NCBI GenBank assembly: GCA_009923125.1
Contig: RFUD01000070.1
Coordinates: 1 to 8,894, forward strand
Direction: 5' to 3'
Source: Planctomycetia bacterium
GTDB taxonomy: Bacteria > Planctomycetota > Planctomycetia > Pirellulales > UBA1268
DNA length: 8,894 bases
Position 1 is the first letter of the stretch. The number at the start of each line of letters is the position of its first letter. Under the pieces are notes generated by a model. That model was not told the origin of the DNA and ran no database searches. It worked only from the letters and a program-made list of their open reading frames with translations. This document shows positions 6,204 to 8,894 of this stretch, piece by piece. Position numbers and translations under genes: made by a program.

Positions 6204-6311
6204 GTGGGGCGACCGTCCCGGTTGCCGATGGCAAGCGGGACGCTTGCCCCACACCTGCCGATGGCAAGCGGGACGCTTGCCCCACACCTGCTCGCCCCAC
6301 ACACGCTTGCC
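6204..6311. repeat. Palindromic repeat cluster with a 33-bp tandem part
   Basis: The cluster starts with GTGGGGC and the hairpin GGCGACC-GTCCC-GGTTGCC (6208-6226, one wobble pair). Two tandem 33-bp units follow, beginning at TGCCGATGG 6223 and 6256, each with the perfect hairpin GGCAAGCG-GGA-CGCTTGCC. Fragments of a third (GCCCCAC, CGCTTGCC) extend to about 6311. The first part has the same inverted order as the copy at 5254. The 33-bp period differs from the 55-bp period at 1243, so this block seems to have grown by repeating only the second hairpin. It lies between the divergent rluA-family gene and purA. Confidence 0.93.
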
Positions 6312-6320
6312 CGGCATGCC

Positions 6321-6348
6321 TTGACCGTGTTCCCCGGGTTTTTATGCT
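6321..6348 (+). promoter_or_regulatory. Probable sigma-70-like promoter of purA
   Basis: TTGACC (6321-6326, 5 of 6 consensus bases) and TATGCT (6343-6348, 4 of 6) are 16 nt apart. This is the best promoter match in the window. Transcription would start near 6355, giving a leader of about 65 nt before the purA GTG, and would probably serve purA, uppS and cdsA. Confidence 0.6.
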
Positions 6349-6354
6349 TTGTGG

Positions 6355-6410
6355 GGAGGCCTCACGACGGCAGCCTCCACGAGGCGTGCGCCGTTGCTCA
6401 AAGCGTGAGG
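6355..6410 (+). promoter_or_regulatory. Structured purA leader with two competing pairings
   Basis: GGAGGC (6355-6360) can pair with GCCTCC (6373-6378). CCTCACG (6360-6366) can pair perfectly with CGTGAGG (6404-6410), whose GAGG is the likely ribosome-binding site 10 nt before the GTG. The first pairing loops out the CCTCACG strand, so the two interact as a pseudoknot or exclude each other. This could control access to the ribosome site. It does not match a riboswitch class I know, and regulation is inferred only from base pairing. Confidence 0.35.
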
Positions 6411-6420
6411 ATCTTCCAGA

Positions 6421-7743
6421 GTGCCCGGCACATGCGTCGTCGGTCTGCAGTGGGGTGACGAGGCCAAGGGCAAGCTCGTCGACATCCTCACCGAGGAGCA
6501 CGAGATCGTCGTCCGGTACGCGGGCGGCGCGAATGCCGGCCACACGGTCGTTTCCGACGGGCAGACGTGGAAGCTCTCGCTCATCCCCAGCGGGATCCTG
6601 CGGGACGGCGTCACCTGCGTCGTCACCGGCGGCGTGGTGCTCGATCCTGCCAGCGTGATCAACGAGATCGACGGGCTCGAGTCGCGCGGCGTCCGGATCG
6701 ACGGCAAGCTGCTCGTGAGCGACCGGGCGCACGTCGTGTTCCCGTGGCACGTCGCCGAAGACAAGCTCCTCGACGGCAGCCTCACGGGAGGCGAGTCGAT
6801 CGGCACCACCGGCCGGGGCATCGGCCCGTGCTACCGCGACAAGGTCGGCCGCTCGCTCGCCATCCGGCTCGGCGACCTGTATCGGCCAGAGTTTCCCTCC
6901 CAACTCCGGCACATCGCAGGCCTCAAGGAAAAGCTGCTGGGGGTCGGCCTCGACGCCGCGGCCATCGAGGCCCAGTATCGCGGGTACGCGGAGCGGCTGC
7001 GGCCCCTGGTGTGCGACACGACCTCGTTCCTCCTCGACGCGGTCGAGGCCGGCCGCAAACTGCTGTTCGAAGGGGCGCAGGGCGCGCTGCTCGACGTCGA
7101 TCACGGCACGTATCCCTTCGTGACGAGCAGCAACTCGTCGGGCGTGGGAATTTCGAGCGGCTCGGGCGTGCCCGGCCGGTGGATCGAGCGGGTCATCGGC
7201 GTGGTGAAGGCCTACTCCACGCGCGTGGGCGGCGGCCCGATGCCCACCGAGCAGGACAATGCGGTCGGTCAGCGGATCCGCGACCGCGGCAACGAATACG
7301 GCACGGTCACCCGCCGGCCCCGGCGCTGCGGCTGGTTCGACGCCGTCGCCGCCCGCTACACCGCCCGGCTGTCGGGCGTCGATGAACTGGCCGTGATGCT
7401 TCTCGACGTGCTGTCGGGCTTCGACGAGCTCAAGGTCTGCTCGGCGTATCGGATCGCCGGCCGTGAGGTGAGGCAGTTTCCGAGCCACGTGGACGACCTG
7501 CGGCAGGCCGAGCCCGTCTACGAGACGCTGCCCGGATGGAGCGAGGAGCTGACGGCGGTGCGACGGTATGATGAGCTTCCGGAAAACGCCCGTCGTTACC
7601 TGGCGCGGATCGGTGAACTGCTCGGCCGGCCGGTCACGGTCGTGTCGGTCGGTCCCGACCGTGTGCAAACCATCCTCCGCCCGTCCGCCTCGACGCCCAA
7701 CGCATGGCCACGACACCCGCACTCGACGCCGGTGAACGCCTGA
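6421..7743 (+). CDS. purA: Adenylosuccinate synthetase
   Basis: 440 residues, slightly longer than the usual 425-435. PurA condenses IMP and aspartate using GTP, the first committed step from IMP to AMP, in the cytoplasm. It begins with GTG at 6421, with GAGG ending 10 nt upstream; family similarity begins at once. Visible motifs are the P-loop-like start GLQWGDEAKGK (8-18) with catalytic Asp13, NAGHT with His41 (38-42), GTTGRGIGP (128-136), FEGAQG (217-221), STRVGGGPMPTE (266-277) and TRRPRRCGWFD (297-307). Two positions differ from the usual form: Ala replaces Gly in GDEGKGK, and Arg replaces Gly in the T-G-R-x-R-R loop. These may be normal for the lineage. The last ~20 residues, after VQTILR, are a Pro-rich tail overlapping uppS and probably not part of the fold. 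The gene seems to lead an operon with uppS and cdsA. Confidence 0.97.
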   Translation: MPGTCVVGLQWGDEAKGKLVDILTEEHEIVVRYAGGANAGHTVVSDGQTWKLSLIPSGILRDGVTCVVTGGVVLDPASVINEIDGLESRGVRIDGKLLVSDRAHVVFPWHVAEDKLLDGSLTGGESIGTTGRGIGPCYRDKVGRSLAIRLGDLYRPEFPSQLRHIAGLKEKLLGVGLDAAAIEAQYRGYAERLRPLVCDTTSFLLDAVEAGRKLLFEGAQGALLDVDHGTYPFVTSSNSSGVGISSGSGVPGRWIERVIGVVKAYSTRVGGGPMPTEQDNAVGQRIRDRGNEYGTVTRRPRRCGWFDAVAARYTARLSGVDELAVMLLDVLSGFDELKVCSAYRIAGREVRQFPSHVDDLRQAEPVYETLPGWSEELTAVRRYDELPENARRYLARIGELLGRPVTVVSVGPDRVQTILRPSASTPNAWPRHPHSTPVNA

Positions 7744-8474
7744 CTCCCGGGCGACCGCGAGCGGCCGAGGGCCTGCCGCGGCACGTGGCCGTCATCATGG
7801 ACGGCAACGGTCGCTGGGCCCGGCAGCGCGGCCTGCCGCGGATCGAGGGGCACCGCCGCGGCGTGGCCACGGTCCGTCGGATCACCGAGCACTGTGCCCG
7901 GCTGGGTGTCGAACAGCTCACGCTCTACTGCCTGTCGAGCGAAAACTGGCGGCGGCCCGCGGCGGAACTCGACTTTCTCATGCACCTTCTCGAGCAGTAT
8001 CTGATCGAGGAGCGGGCGCTCCTGATGCGGGAAAAGATCCGCATCACGATGATCGGCAGCCGCACGGGCCTCCCCGAGGCCACGCTCGCCGCGCTCGACC
8101 GCACCGCCGCGATGTGCGCCGGCAACGAGGGGATGCGCCTGTGCCTGGCGGTCAACTACGGATCGCGGGCGGAGATCGCCGCGGCGGCCCGGGCCCTCGC
8201 CGAGGAGTGTGTCGCCGGCCGCCTCGACCCCGCCGCCATCACCGAGGAGACCCTCGCGGCCCGGCTCGACACCGCCCTGATGCCCGATCCCGATCTCGTC
8301 ATCCGCACCGCCGGCGAGATGCGGCTGAGCAACTTCCTGCTCTGGCAGAGCAGCTACGCCGAACTGTGGGTCACCGACACCTGCTGGCCCGACTTCACCG
8401 AGGCGCACCTCGACGAGGCGATCCGCTCATTCGCCGGCCGCGTGCGCCGGTTCGGGGGGCTGGCGGACGCATGA
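7704..8474 (+). CDS. uppS: Isoprenyl transferase (undecaprenyl diphosphate synthase)
   Basis: 256 residues, normal for the cis-prenyltransferase family. The enzyme adds isopentenyl diphosphate units to farnesyl diphosphate to make undecaprenyl diphosphate, the lipid carrier for peptidoglycan and other surface polymers. Visible motifs are HVAVIMDGNGRWA (27-39) with catalytic Asp33, EGHRRG (48-53), YCLSSENWRRP (75-85), NYGSRAEI (151-158) and the C-terminal DLVIRTAGEMRLSNFLLWQ block (197-215). Ala in RTAGE replaces the usual Gly or Ser. The ATG at 7704 lies inside purA (40-nt overlap). It has no clear ribosome site, but there is no later ATG before the catalytic motif, so it is the best start. 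The stop overlaps the cdsA start by 4 nt (ATGA), implying translational coupling. Confidence 0.96.
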   Translation: MATTPALDAGERLTPGRPRAAEGLPRHVAVIMDGNGRWARQRGLPRIEGHRRGVATVRRITEHCARLGVEQLTLYCLSSENWRRPAAELDFLMHLLEQYLIEERALLMREKIRITMIGSRTGLPEATLAALDRTAAMCAGNEGMRLCLAVNYGSRAEIAAAARALAEECVAGRLDPAAITEETLAARLDTALMPDPDLVIRTAGEMRLSNFLLWQSSYAELWVTDTCWPDFTEAHLDEAIRSFAGRVRRFGGLADA

Positions 8475-8894
8475 ACGGCCCTCCCGCGCTCTCGCGCATC
8501 GTCGTGGCGGCGGCGGTGGCAAGCCTGTTTGCCGGGCTCGCCTGGGCCGATGCCGCGGGCTTCGCCGGGGCGGCGCCCGCGTGGTGGCTCCTGCCGGTGG
8601 TGCTCGTGATCGCCATCGGGGGCGTGGATGAGCTCGTGCGCCTGGCCAGCACCCGCGATCTGCTGCTGCCCGCGTGGCTCCTCCGCCCGGCCGTGGTGTC
8701 GATCCCGTTCGCTGCGGCGCTCGGAGCGCAGGCGTTCTCGACCGCCGGCGCGACCACCGCGCCGACCGCGGCCCAGGGCTGGTCCGCGGCGGCCTTCACG
8801 CTCTCGGTGTTGCTCGTCGTCGCCCACGAGGTGCAGGGCTACCGGCCCGGGGGACGGTCCGTCGAGCGACTCGCCGGCGCGACCTTCATCCTCG
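8471..8894 (+). CDS. cdsA: Phosphatidate cytidylyltransferase, N-terminal part (partial)
   Basis: The frame opens at the ATGA overlap with uppS and stays open for 141 codons to the right edge. The visible part is very hydrophobic, with membrane segments at roughly 8-28, 38-52, 68-90 and 106-119. This fits the N-terminal region of CdsA, which makes CDP-diacylglycerol from phosphatidate and CTP for phospholipid synthesis. The diagnostic CdsA signature lies in the C-terminal part, outside the window. The name therefore rests on the membrane pattern, the HEVQGYRPGGRS segment (119-130), and the common uppS-cdsA gene order in bacteria. Confidence 0.75.
   Translation, partial: MNGPPALSRIVVAAAVASLFAGLAWADAAGFAGAAPAWWLLPVVLVIAIGGVDELVRLASTRDLLLPAWLLRPAVVSIPFAAALGAQAFSTAGATTAPTAAQGWSAAAFTLSVLLVVAHEVQGYRPGGRSVERLAGATFIL

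Overview
The window looks like chromosomal, high-GC DNA from a planctomycete, probably of the Pirellulales type. Four things point there: a DUF1559 pseudopilin-like protein with the H-X9-DG tail, a PEP-CTERM-anchored propeller protein, an N-terminal signal-peptide protein rich in Cys, and many copies of an intergenic palindromic repeat built on GGCAAGCG/CGCTTGCC and GGCGACC/GGTCGCC. Most of the content is housekeeping. I do not see a new defence, mobile or biosynthetic system. The points of interest are two broken genes, the repeat family, a possible leaderless-promoter motif, and a translationally coupled pair of surface-protein genes.

Layout: 1-244 is the start of a minus-strand secreted Cys-rich protein that runs off the left edge. 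245-540 is a divergent intergenic region with a strong hairpin. 541-1221 is rex (NADH-sensing repressor). 1243-1374 is a tandem 55-bp palindromic repeat. 1429-2912 is selO (protein adenylyltransferase), interrupted by a one-base frameshift near 1920. 2921-2973 is a degenerate repeat copy. 3016-3086 is tRNA-Gln(UUG). 3188-4243 is the PEP-CTERM propeller protein, overlapping by 4 nt with a DUF1559 protein (4240-5247); this pair is visibly poorer in GC than its surroundings. 5254-5317 is another repeat copy, in reverse orientation, between convergent genes. 5319-6187 (minus) is an RluA-family pseudouridine synthase that has lost conserved sequence and its frame near 5644-5651. 6204-6311 is a further repeat cluster in a divergent intergenic region, followed by a good sigma-70-like promoter and a structured leader for purA. 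6421-8894 is a tightly packed run purA - uppS - cdsA (cdsA cut by the right edge), with a 40-nt and then a 4-nt overlap.

How the genes fit together: purA makes the AMP precursor adenylosuccinate. uppS makes the undecaprenyl carrier lipid for cell-wall synthesis, and cdsA makes CDP-diacylglycerol for phospholipids. They appear to form one transcription unit. rex and selO both have redox-linked roles in other bacteria, but here they are separated by repeats and their co-regulation is not shown. The PEP-CTERM/DUF1559 pair is probably exported and cell-surface or envelope associated. All assignments come from reading motifs by eye; no database search was run.
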